Position numbers and translations under genes: made by a program. From the NCBI RefSeq assembly GCF_001577835.2, contig NC_029528.1, positions 434,001 through 498,000 on the forward strand: a stretch of DNA of 64,000 nt, given 5' to 3'. Below, one piece after another: positions 36,296-48,200 of the stretch. The DNA is from Coturnix japonica. Lineage: Eukaryota > Chordata > Aves > Galliformes > Phasianidae. The notes under the pieces are model-generated. The model was not told the DNA's origin. It was given only the letters and a program-made list of their open reading frames with translations, and did no database searches. Position 1 is the stretch's first letter. Each line of letters starts with the position of its first letter.

Positions 36296-39200
36296 CTGTA
36301 AGGAAAGCAATGTGTCACCATGAGGGTCAGTGCGGCACCCACCTCGAGCACCAGGACCCACTGGGTGCCCTGGAGAGGGAGTGCTCTTCCCAGGGCAAGG
36401 GCAGGAAGACGTTCCCTTTGTCCTGCTCTGCAGGGAGCAGCCCAGTGTAGGGCTCGGCACCCAGCTCAGCTGTTTGCTTTTTCAGTACCCGAGATATAAG
36501 GAGAAATTACTTTCTGAAAGAACATTCAGATGTGGGAGTGAACTGTCCAGGGGGTGGGGAATCACTGACCCTGGTGTTGTTCCAGAACTGGGGGAACGTG
36601 TTTGCAGTTTGGTGGCTCTGCCAGTGGTGTGGGGATTGATTCTAATGATCCTTGGGATCCTTCTCAACTGAAGCTGTTCTATGGTCCATGGGAACAGTGG
36701 GGGTGGGTAGGGTTTGGATTTAGAGATATTAGAGGTCTTTTCCTGCCTTAATGGTTCTGTGATTTATGGGGAGCTCAGTGAGATTCATGCCTCACCATAG
36801 ACCTCAGAAAGCCTCAAATTTTGATCACTGCCACTGAACTGATGAACACTGGCTCCCAATGAAAGGCATACTGCAGCACTTTGCTTTTCTGAAGGGCTTA
36901 ATTCCAACAGCAGAGTCAGCAGCACCGATAACCCCAGCAGCACCCATCAGCCCGTGGGCAGCACTCTGTACCTTGTCACTGCTGTTACGGGACATGTCCG
37001 GCTTCACCAGGATGGATGGCGGGGCTGACGCGGGTGGCCGGGGCACTGACTCACTCTTTGCCAGTGTGTCCATGGCGTCCAGGATCACCGAGCTGCAGAC
37101 AGATGGAGTCCTACTTTCCCCTCCTCTGACTGTGAGCGCTGGCGGGGCTTCGTGGGAGAAGCTGGGCCTCGTGCCCACCTCAGCTGTGCCAGCAGCGGGG
37201 CTGCTGTGGGGCGGGCTGCCATCATGTGGGTACGGCTGCAGCCCGGCTGTGGGCACACGGCGCAGGGAGTTGCCAGCCTGCAGCCCTGCCTGTGCCGGCC
37301 TCTGCAGGGACCCATCTGGGGGCGAGAGTAGGGGAAATTGGTTAGTGAGGTTCCAGCAGGAAAGCACAGGGCAGCAGCATGCAGCGGGAACCAACAGCAC
37401 TGTAGGACATACTCCCAGTACTGTCCAGCCCAGCATGGTGCTGCCTGCCTCTCTGTCCTGTATGGAGCCCCCCCAGGTGCCATGGGGGAAGCAGCACCCA
37501 CAGACCTGCTATTCTCCATCCTTTGCAGTCATGCTTTTGGCCAAGCATGTCTGTAAGTTTGCACCCAAGCCCTCCTCTCATCCCTATAGTTTGCTGCCAT
37601 TGGTTGCTCTGCACTGGCTGCTCCATCTGCAGCTGCTCTCCAGGCTGCAACACTGGAAGTCGTGCACTTTATTTATTTGGCAGTGCGTCACTGTTTGCAA
37701 GATGGATTTTTTAATAAGAGCCACCACAGGTGTGTGAGGTCCTCTACAGCAAAACTGCTTTTAAGATAAACCCAGTGCTGAATCTAAAACCTCCAGCAGT
37801 GGCCCTTGCAAATGCGCTGGGCCTCGGCCAGCATCGCTGCCCATCTCCACCCCAACCTGGGGACTGTGCTGTGGCTGCTCAGACATTCAGTGCACCTTTC
37901 CACCTGCAGCCTATTCATGACTTCATGTATCTTGGATGTTTCTAAGCTGTAAAACTTTGCTCCTGAAACAAAATTATTCCATTCTGTTGCTCATCCTTTC
38001 TATGCTCGTTTCTAATTTTACTCTATTGGAGTTATCAGAATATGAGAAGTATTCAGGAGATGAGCTCACCAGAACTCCTACAATGGCACTGCTGAGTTTT
38101 ACCCTTTTGTTCTGAGCTTCTTTCTTAAGAACTCCTGATAATACCTCATGCAACCTTCTGTAACTTCCTCTGCACATGGAGCTCTCGAGGTCCTCTGTGA
38201 CAATCCACAAACCTCTCTCTGGAGGACCAAAACTAACGCACATCCCAGTGCTGTTTGCTCAACCAGGGCTCACTGCTCCCCATGGCACACTGGCACTCAG
38301 TGCCATTCCTGCTTCCTTTGCTCGATGTTGGCAGCACCTCGTGGATCCTTGCATCCATCCCAGACACAGCCCATAGCTCAGCCCATAGCACAGTCCCCCT
38401 GCACTCACTCTTCCTGGTGCAGCCGCGGCCGCGCCGCAGTGCTGTGTGCCCCATGGGCAGCGCTGCCTCCAATGCCCGGCTCTGTCGCTGAGCGCTCTCT
38501 GAGTTGCTGCCCTGCGAGGACAGCGAGGCGGCTGACAGCGTCCACGAGGCGTACAGCGAGGGCAGCTTCGAGTCGGGTGTGCTGGGTTTCCTGTTGGCAA
38601 AGGAGCAGAACGTCAGCTGGTGGTGGAGGGAGGCGGCGGTGCGTGCAGACGGAGCTCAGCACAGTGAAGTCCTCCAGCCCTGCATTCACAACACGGGGTT
38701 TGGAGGGCCCTGCACAGCTTCTGGGGCACTGCTGTTACTGCAGAGATAACTCGCAGGGAATAACCTGCCTGCAGTGTTTGACCAGAGGGGATATGAGAAA
38801 AAGAAGGGCCAGCAGAACTGAAGAACTGTAGATTTTGTCACAGCGTCTGTCTCAGAAGCAGCAGGTAACCAGCCAAGGGCACTGAGCAAGGAGAATGCTG
38901 CCGTGCTACCCTAACATACAGGTGCCCACTGACAAAAGGGATGGAGGACCAACGAGCCTTGGCCTGAGGCAACACACCATGAGTAGTGCAGATGTGTGCT
39001 CTGCCTGGGTGGCAGCAGCAGGAACAGTCAGAATCTGTCTCAAATCTTTCCAGCACTGTACCTAAATTTTTCCATAACCCTACAACTACGTTTGGGATCA
39101 GCTGCCCCAGCAGTCCCTGCAGCTCCTGCTCAGAACTGCGGACACCCATGCATGTCCCCAGCCCAAGGTGCACAGCCCTGCACCCCAATGCCCCTCCTGC

Positions 39201-42200
39201 AGGCAGGAGCCCAGGGAGCTGCTGGGCTGGGGATGGGGGAGATGTGGAGTGCTGTGTGACCCTCAGCACGATTCGCATGACTCACATGTTGGCTGAGAGG
39301 TGATGCTGCAGGTGGGGCAGAGTGACAATGGCTGCCGAGTGCCTCAGTGATCCTGGAGCAGGATAGTAGGATGCACTGACCTGCTGAGAGAAAACAGAAT
39401 GCAGTATATTAATGTGAAGAGGGGCTTATTTTTGCCACTGGAGAAGCCATTGAAATCACTGGACAGGCCTCACCCATGCTTCCAAAAAGATGAAAACGAG
39501 ACACAGAACCTCATTTTGTTGCAGACAGATCCAGCAAATGAGGTGCAAGGTCATTCAATCAGCACAGGTTTTGCTAAGGAACATGGACCTGCCCTTACTC
39601 TTGAAAACAAATCTTACAAATTGCAGGAGCAAAACAATTGAATGTGAATGTCCTGAGCTGTCCTGGCTGGTTGCTGTGTGTGTGTCCAGCAGTGCAGCCC
39701 AGGATAAATGGCACCAGGACAGCATCACCTCCTGTCACTGCTCCACACCGCTCCCAGAGCCTCCGCTCCCCTTCTGCAACTGCTGCCCCTTCTGTTGTGT
39801 TTCTGTGCTCCCCCACCAGCACCACCCCAGTGCAGTGGCTGTGCTTCACTGCGCTCTGTGCTCACACACCAACCAGCCCAGCACAAAGATCCCTGTGAGT
39901 CTGCAGGAGAAAAATGGTTGTTCAGAAGGAAGGAAACCTGACCAGGCAGCACATCATCGGTGCTGCGGTTTATGCTGTTGACAATAGCTCACACCGAGAC
40001 ACTTTGGGTAAAATTATATTGGGGTCATGAGACACGGTACCGATTCAATTGAATTATGGTTCTATTGTAGGGCTTCATTTCCTCTCACATAAAAGAGGGC
40101 CTAATATCCAGGGCTCTTTGCAGGCTAATGCTAAGCACAAAATGCCTGCTGGGTTTTATTGTGCGGACACCGAACTGCCAGGGGCTGGCTTATTGCTTTA
40201 TAAAATGTTGGAGCAGCCTTCGGTGTGAAAGATGCCACATAAATCTAAACAAAACCTTTTTCCTCCCATTTCAGATGATCTGTGAAGTTCCTGTATTGAG
40301 ATCTTCAGACGGAGCATGAAGCAGAAATGAGGCTCTTTGCCCCTGCAGCCAGCAGAGGATGTGCTCTCAGGAGGGCTGCCTGGGGGCTGCACAGTGTTCA
40401 GGATCCATCCATCTGCAGGCAGAGAGCTGCAGCAGGGGTTTCAGTACAGGTCAGCAACCCCAATTTCTATGAGGACCAACATTGCTGCTCGGAAGCAGCA
40501 GGAGGTGAGGGCACAGCTCCTTCAGGTGCTCTCACACTGTTGTATTTGCCTTTTGAGCAGAAGTCTGCCCTGCAGCGGCCTCCAGGGAGAGCTCAGTGGA
40601 TGAATACTCCCAAAATCAAGGGCTCCAGATGGGCTTTGATGGTGGGGCTCAGGATGATGGCATGGCCCATGGGCCCTTGTTAACTGCCACCCAGAGCAGT
40701 GCTCAGGGCCACGTCGAGGAGGTCTGGAGATCTCAAAGGAGGGGACTCCAGTCCCTTTCTTCCTATGGGTTCCCAGGGTTCCCTGGGCACTAAGAACTGA
40801 CCTCCCCTGTTCAAAAATGTCCCCAACATCCTGCTGAGCTGTTCTCCCCCGGGCGCTGTCAGTGCCACACCATTACACATCATCTCCCCAGTGCCCCGGT
40901 GTGTGCCCCCGTGGCGCAGTGGTTAAGGACGCCGCCTTGCAACACTGGGGCCCGGAGTTCGAATCCCCCCTGTGGCGCAAGTGGTAGAAGTGCCGCTCTG
41001 CTACATAGAGGCTCGAATCCCGGGGACTGGACTCGATGATCTCTAAGGTCCCTTCCAACCCACACGAGACTATGATACTATGATACTATGATCTCAAACC
41101 CTCCATCCAGCCACCAGCCCCATGATGTCCTGCAGCCTCACCTGGGTAGGGGTCCCTCTGGGCGCATCCTCACTGCCGGCCGCGGCCACACTGGGGTTGC
41201 TGGAGCTGATGAGCACCGGGGAGCTGATGCGCAGCGTGGGGCGGTCAGCAGGAGCGTGCACGATGCGGTTCAGTGTGTTGAGGGCGGTGGTGATGGAGAA
41301 GGGACGCAGGCTCTTGCGCCGGGCATTGGGTGCCTTGTGCAGCTCCTGGCCCTGTACCTTGTGGGAGGCCACGCTCAGCGGTGTGCAGCGCAGCGGGGTG
41401 GGCCAGGAGCCTTTGCTGCTCTGCAGGAGCTGCCGTGCCGTCGTGTTAGGCTGCAAGAGACAGAGGGAAGGCCCGGGGGGTGCTGCTGGTCCTTCTTCAG
41501 CAGTACAGCCGCAGGCAGGATACAACCAGCTTGATGGGGATCTGTGCAACATGGGGCTCGTGTGCTTCCCTGCCGTGCCTACAGCAACAAGTCCTGAACA
41601 CCAAGTTATCCACTGTCACTGAGTCCCCACTGCCTGCAGCTTCTGAGCAAGGCTGGACCCCACTGTGCCCCTGCAGCCCATGGGATAATGCTGCTGAGCA
41701 GAGCCTGGCCTCATATCGGCGGTGCATACGGGAAGGGCCCGGCCCTGAGCTTACAGAGGTAATGTTCAAGCAGTGTTTCTTGGAAACTGCTGATCACTAC
41801 AGCATTAATACAAAGGGCATGTGGTGACAGTGTTTTTCACCAGGATGGCTGCCAGAGGAATTAATCATGATTTACTGCTGACATGAACAAATTGCAAAAC
41901 TTGGAGATTCTCACCCACTCATATGAGGCAATGCGCCCGGCTGGGGATGAATGGCGGTGGCTGGCGTGGGGCAGGGAGCTGCTGCTCAGTGCTCTAATTC
42001 TGCTGCATGGGTTATTTGTGCATTTCCTTCCTCCTCACTTCTTACAGTGTGGTTTAAAAAGTCATGCGTACACATGTACACATACAGGGTGGTCATAGCG
42101 TCTTTTCTCTGTGCAATTAAACCGCAGCCAGAGCCCAACTTCTCTGCCTTCTATAGAATCAGAGGCCCATTAAAGGGCACAGATGGGAGCATTGAAGCCA

Positions 42201-45200
42201 GGAAAGCCCCATTCCTCCCAGATCAGACCCACCGCTGCCTCCACCATAGTTAATTCCTGACTCCTTGGTGGCTCTGTGTGGCCCTGCCTGGCTCATTTCT
42301 GTTAATGTCAGACTTAAATGAGTTAAAACGATTTAATTAAATGAAAAGATGTCTTACCCAATATATTAGAGCTTCAAACAGGACATTCTACCTCTGCCCT
42401 TTTATAAAACAGCCACAAAGAGGTGCTTGCTGTAATTATGGTGATTGTAAGTGTTAACTCTGTTTCGAGGAATTCTTGTTGGTGCCAGACTCCCACTCAG
42501 TCCCACCACAGTTTGTGTCTGGAGTGGTGCTGTGAGGGCCCAGCCGGGCTCTGCCTGCTGCCCCATCTCTGCCCCCACCTTCCCCACACCACAGAGCCCA
42601 GCAGTGCTGTGCCAGGGCTGTACCCACCTCCACGAACAGCACGGGGAAGATGCCCACTTTGTCGCCCAGCTTGCCCTCAGCCCAGTTGCCATCGACTCTG
42701 CTGATGACGGTGATGATGTCTCCCTGCAAGGCAGAGCTCTGTTAGCGGGCGGCTCGCCCCACATTTCACAATGCTGCACCTCAGTGCTGCTCCCCTGCCA
42801 AACCCGCTGCTCCTTCTGGTGTGCCTTTGTTCCCAAATGCAAGTGCTTGTTCAGCACAACGCTCAAGCGTAGTTTTTGTTTAAGGATGCAAGCGTGGCTG
42901 AATGCGGACATGGGCACAAGCCTGGCAAAGGAATGTCAGACACAGAGGTGCTATTTGCTATTTCCATGTGGAAATGTTTCTGCAATCATCATGCCCAGAA
43001 CAAAGAACAAAAATGGCATTTTAGCTCCAAACCAAGAAAAAAAGGCTGTGTGAGTGGTGGGGCAGCAGGTGTCACGCTGCCACAGTCCTCAGTCCATTAC
43101 TTCAGGAGCTGAAATGGCCCAATGCTATTGCAGTGCAGGTGTTGGAAGTATGATGGCAGGGGTGGGTGGCAGGTGGGGCTTTTCGAAGGTCTATGTAACA
43201 CAGCCAGTTCTGCTCCTGAAGAATGAGCTCGAGCTGTGCAGCACATCAGGCAGGTGCAGCTGCAGCACAGGAGCAGGCATCCCAGAGAGGAAAACCTCTC
43301 TGGGCTCCAACCTGCTGCTCTGCACTTCTTCTCTCCTTGGTTCCTCTTCTTGGTCAGGAGGCACAGGGGACTGCAGGCTCTTTGGCTTCTTGCCCCACAT
43401 GCACCCCACATTCAGCCCTGACCTACTGGAGCCCAGACCTGCCCCTGTGCCTCTTCTTCCAGCTGGCCAGTGTGCAGGGAGCATTTATGCTGTACTGGGG
43501 AGGGACAGTGGCTTCTGCAGGGATGCTGCTGCTTCCAGGCACTGCTTCCTGCTGTGCTCTGCACTGCCTCACCTCCTTGTGACAGTGCAGGGACAGTTGA
43601 CTGCAGGGAGGTGCAGTTGCACTGCAAACCATATTCTCTAGCCGAGAGCAAACACAAGCTCTGCAGCTTTTGGGGAATGAAAGGAAATCTGGGAAAAGTT
43701 CAGGTCCGGCTCTGCAACATGTGCCTCCAGCAGGATGCCTGGATTTGTCTCGGAGAACTGTTCTCAGACCTGCAAGCAATTCTCTTTGATATGTCACTGG
43801 GTATCTTTTCAGGTTCTCCTTCAGTGTTCTGGTGGGAGAGCAAACTGCCACCAGCAGCTGCTGCTCACCCACTCCAGCAGCCAAACCGGGGCCTGAAGTG
43901 GCTGCTCAGGGTCGCACTGTGCTCTCCCGGGATGCTCTCATTCTGCCTATGTCCGTGCACCCCCTCGGGGGAAGCTGGTTTTAGTCACTGCTGTCAGTGT
44001 CTGGTGGGGCTTGGAAACCTTCCTGGCTCTCAGCAGAGAGCTGCTATGGTGCTGCGAGGCAGCAGAATGCAATGCAATCTAAGGGAGAGAACCGGCCCAG
44101 CCCGTACTGCCCATCTCCTGCAGGGCGGTGTTACCTTGTGGAATGACAGGCAGTCGTTGTTCTCACTCTTATCCCTGCTCCTCAGGTCGAAGTTGTACAG
44201 AGCCCTGCAGAGGGGCGGTGGCAGGGGAGGCTGCTTGATGACCTGCACCGAGCTGGCTGGGAAGACCCCGCTGACGCCATTCAGCTCCCCCAGGTACCAG
44301 TTCTGGTCCAGCTGCCGGAGCAGCACGATAACGTCCCCTTTGTTGAACCGCAGCTCCCCCGGGTTGTGGCCCCGGTAGGAGAACAGCGCTTTGGCTCGCG
44401 GCACCTGTGGGACGAGGAACAGCACAGAGCTCAGCCGGGCAGCAGCGCTCAGTGCAGGCACAGCTCCCCACAAACATCTGTCATTACTGGGAAAAGGAAA
44501 AAGGAAAATAAGGCTAAAGTGTGCATTTGCTGCGACCCACTGCCCACAGCCTTTCCTGGTGTCTTTTTCTAATGAGATCAAATTCCAAAATACTTCTTCT
44601 AAATGCGTATCTGGATGAAAAGCTGGCTGAACTTGTCTGAGAATGTTAAGGAAGAGTTAATGCCTTAAAGTAGCCATCCCATGGGATCCTACTGCCTGCT
44701 CTAAGTTCCCTTCTAATAAAATCTGAGCTGCAGCAGGTGCTCATCCCACAGTGTCTCTGTGCTCTGCTGAGCAATCCCAGATGTGCCTTTGGAAATCATC
44801 AGAATGGAAGGTTTGCTTTTAGTGCTCATGGAGGACTTGTGGAGATACCTTGAGCACAGTCCTATGTCCCACAGCAGCTCAACCTAAAACAACAGGGCAA
44901 CCTGTGTTTGTGCTTCCAGTTCTTTATAACGTTGCCATGTTGTGTGAAGCACAAAGCACAGAGTGAAGTGGCTCAGCAGGGCTGTGCTGTGCCCACGGAT
45001 GGGGCTGCTGCTCAGATGGCAGCACTCAGAGCTGGGGAACCAGCATCCTCTGGGGCAACGGTCACATAACTGCTGCTTTAGCGCAGGCTGTGTTTGGACA
45101 CTGAAGTTCCAGCACTCGTCAGCTGAACTCCATCTGGGCTCACATCAGCTCCCCAGAATGGTCCCCACAGCACATGCCCAGCCTGGACCCCTGGGAGAGC

Positions 45201-48200
45201 AAGAAGGGGAGGAGAGAAACATGGTGCTGGTTTGTTTGGGGAGAGCAAAGGAGCATAGGAAAGGATTGCAGTCTGGGGAAGAGAACATCTCCCAGTGCTC
45301 CCAAATGCTGACACGAGGAGAAAGGAACCAGGAGGAGAAAAATTTTATGTGCTACATTTTCTTCAAAGCATTTGGAACAGGAAGCAATTAGTTTAATGTT
45401 TTGTTCTAATTGACTCATCTTGTCTGTTAATTTGCAGTAATAGTAAACACATGCACTTGGCTTAGTAACACTGAAAGTGCTTTGGTGGGGGAAAAAAAAG
45501 GAAATCATTACAACCAAATTCAGGAGAGCTTTGTTCTGCCATCCCATCCCATCCCATCCCCACTCAGTGCCTGGCCGGGAAGTACAGAACCAGCAGTGCT
45601 GCCACTGCAAGGAAACACACTGCAAAAGCATCGCAGTGCAGCACAGGGCAGCTCAGCCGTGAGCCCGTGTCAGCCCAGGACACAGCACAGGTAGGATCAC
45701 TTGTGTTAGCAGCACCAGAAAACAAAAGGACCCATGCAGACTGTGGAAGCAGATGTGGAGAAAAGGAATACAAACGTCAGGGGATGATGAGAGAGTGGCT
45801 GCACAGCAAAATAAGGCCAAACATAAAAGGCACCAAGAACAAGTTATGGAAATGTATTGAAAATAAGAGAAACTCTGAAATGAAATGCAAACCTACTACT
45901 AAAGGGAAAAGAGTGACGGGGTGCTGAGAAGTCTGGAATGTTCTTCCTTCAGCAAGAAGAAGGACCGTCAGACCCTCCACAAAGTTAGTTCTAATCAGAC
46001 AGAAATGTGGGCCAGAACTGAGTGCTGAGCAGGATGGGATGGGATGTCTGTGTGCAGAACTCAGCCCTGCAGGGTGAGGAAGTCATTACCCCTGAACAGT
46101 CACTGCTCATCTGCAAGACCTTGGAGAAGGCAGCAGTGCTCCCAGAGGACGGGAACTTGTTGTTGGACTTGTGGATGCAGACACCTGATTGTTAATGTTA
46201 ATGCGTCTGTGCTTCTTTAGAATCACAAAACTATGCACAGTTTTGGTCTGTTGGGGAACACCTGCAGCAGGAGCAGCCCAGCCCAGCACTGCTCTGCTCT
46301 CTTTGCAGCTGCGCTGTGTGTGACCGCTCCCACCCCCTGGATTTGAGGCTGAGAAGGGAGAGAGGATTGTTTAATTATTTTGGGCATTTGGCATCCGCTG
46401 CGCCAGGCACTCAGTCATCCAACGCGTCTGAGCCTCCCTCTGTACAAAACAAAGACACAGATTGAATATATGCATGCGTGTGTAAGGGAGCGACACAAAG
46501 CAGCTCCTCATAGCTGAGAGAAACGCGCTGTAATTATCTTCAATGGGCTCGTTATAACCTCCTCGCTATTGACAGCGAGTGAATGTGAGCACATCCTCAC
46601 AGCAGATACCGAAAGGAACGTGGGGCTTCTCGGGTCACGGGGGAGGCCCAGCTTGGTGCTGGGACTGGGGACCAGCTGGATGCTGGCAGAGCCGGTGCAT
46701 GGTGCGCCCGGCAGCACTGCCTGTGCTGGGCAATGTGTGCACTGCCTGTGGTACCGGGAGCTGCCGTCGTGATCTCCTTTGTGATAGCGCAGTGTTCAGG
46801 GCCCTCCGAGATCCAGCCGGATGAAAGGAGCCATTTGAATGTAAATTAATTGCCACTGCAATTCTGTTTTTCTGCTTTTCGGCAGAGGAGATAACTCCCG
46901 CCTCATCACACAGAACAAAGCCATCCGAAGCGAACCCGTCGCTCCCATCTCCTCGGGTAATTACGTCTGAGGGCTCAGACAGCTGTGGTTTCTGAGCTCC
47001 CCTCCCAGGTCTGCTCCCACCTGCCAGGTGCCAGCAGTCGCTCCCAGCCAGCGCCAGGGCGGGTCTGTGCTCCTGCGGGGCATGGAGGGGTTACGGGCAC
47101 GGGAAGCTGCGGGTACAAGCTGGAGGCTGCAGCCACTCATGGGAGCACAGCACACAGCTGAGAAACTGGAGGGCAAGCGGGGCTGTGAAGAGGGTCACAG
47201 AGCAGCCTGTGCAACATGAGGGGCAGCAGAGTGGGGAGAGCAGCTGTGCCTAGGAGGCCGTGGACCTCGGGATCAAACCCCTGTTGAGCTGTGCCTGCTG
47301 CTGATCTGGCTTCACAGAGACAGTGATGTCAGGAGTTGTAGAGCAGCCCTTACCGAGGGCTCTGCAACAGTTTGTGACTCAGTGCTGCTGCTCCTGGCCC
47401 TGGGGCTCTGCAGAGCTGCACAGCAGCTGTGGTGGAGGACAAGGCCATATTAGGCTTCACCTGGCTGATATGAAGCCACAAGAGAGGTTTGAGGCATGCA
47501 GAGCCAGTGCCAAGATGCAGCAATGCAGGTGTTCCACCTGCGCCTGGCCTTGTTTCAGAGCTATGCTCCTCCGTGCAGACAGAGTGTGGTTGTGATGTGG
47601 AGCTGAGGGCTGAGCTGGGACCCACACCTGGAGCAGGGCTGGGCTCTGCTCTGCCTTTGGGCCCTCTGCACTGTTGCCCTGTGCAGCCACTCTCAGGTGG
47701 CTGGCAGTGCTGCATTCAGCACGCTGCGATGGCGGCTGCACTGCGTGTCATGGCTCTAAGCCTCATGGAAAACAAATGTGTCAGCCCTCAGCATGCCCTG
47801 TCATGACCCGCTGCTTCGGGACCACGTGGCCCTGCCACGTCTGCCTGCCATGCAGGGAGGAACCCCAGCGCTGCTCCTTTCCACTTCCCATCCACATGGG
47901 TCCATGTTGACTGCAGTGCCATCCCTGTGCCAAAGGGAAGCTGTGCCCATCGGGCTGTGGTGGAGCAGTGCTGTGAAGCAGTGCCAGAGCTGTGGAGGGG
48001 CTGAGGCAGTGGCTCACAAGGCTGCAGGATGTCAGTGTCTCTGTGCCATGTCCTTGCCTCTGATTAAACCTAGCTCCTCTCTGCACTTTGCTTTTGCCCT
48101 GCAATGGCAAAGCTTTGCCTTCATGTTATTTCAGCAAAGTGCTCACTTAGGGATGGTGCATCTCTCCATTCCTCTGCAGCCTTTGCCTAGCAGATGTTTT

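Noticed and set aside
36859-37737. A 292-codon open frame on the plus strand
   Set aside because: It lies antisense over the SH3RF2 penultimate exon in GC-rich DNA. It has no recognisable domain and no splice logic, and the minus-strand exon explains the lack of stops.
38838-39278. Minus-strand frame after the 39286 exon as the third SH3 domain
   Set aside because: It contains none of the SH3 landmarks (ALYDY, W in the RT/n-Src region, GIFP). It appears to be plain intron.
40905-41020. Two functional tRNA genes in tandem
   Set aside because: Neither half can be folded by eye into a full cloverleaf with paired acceptor ends, and the second runs into a CR1 tail. A SINE explains both.
43470-44378. 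A 302-codon open frame on the plus strand
   Set aside because: It overlaps the SH3RF2 SH3 exon antisense. The product is low-complexity and Cys/Leu-rich with no family resemblance.
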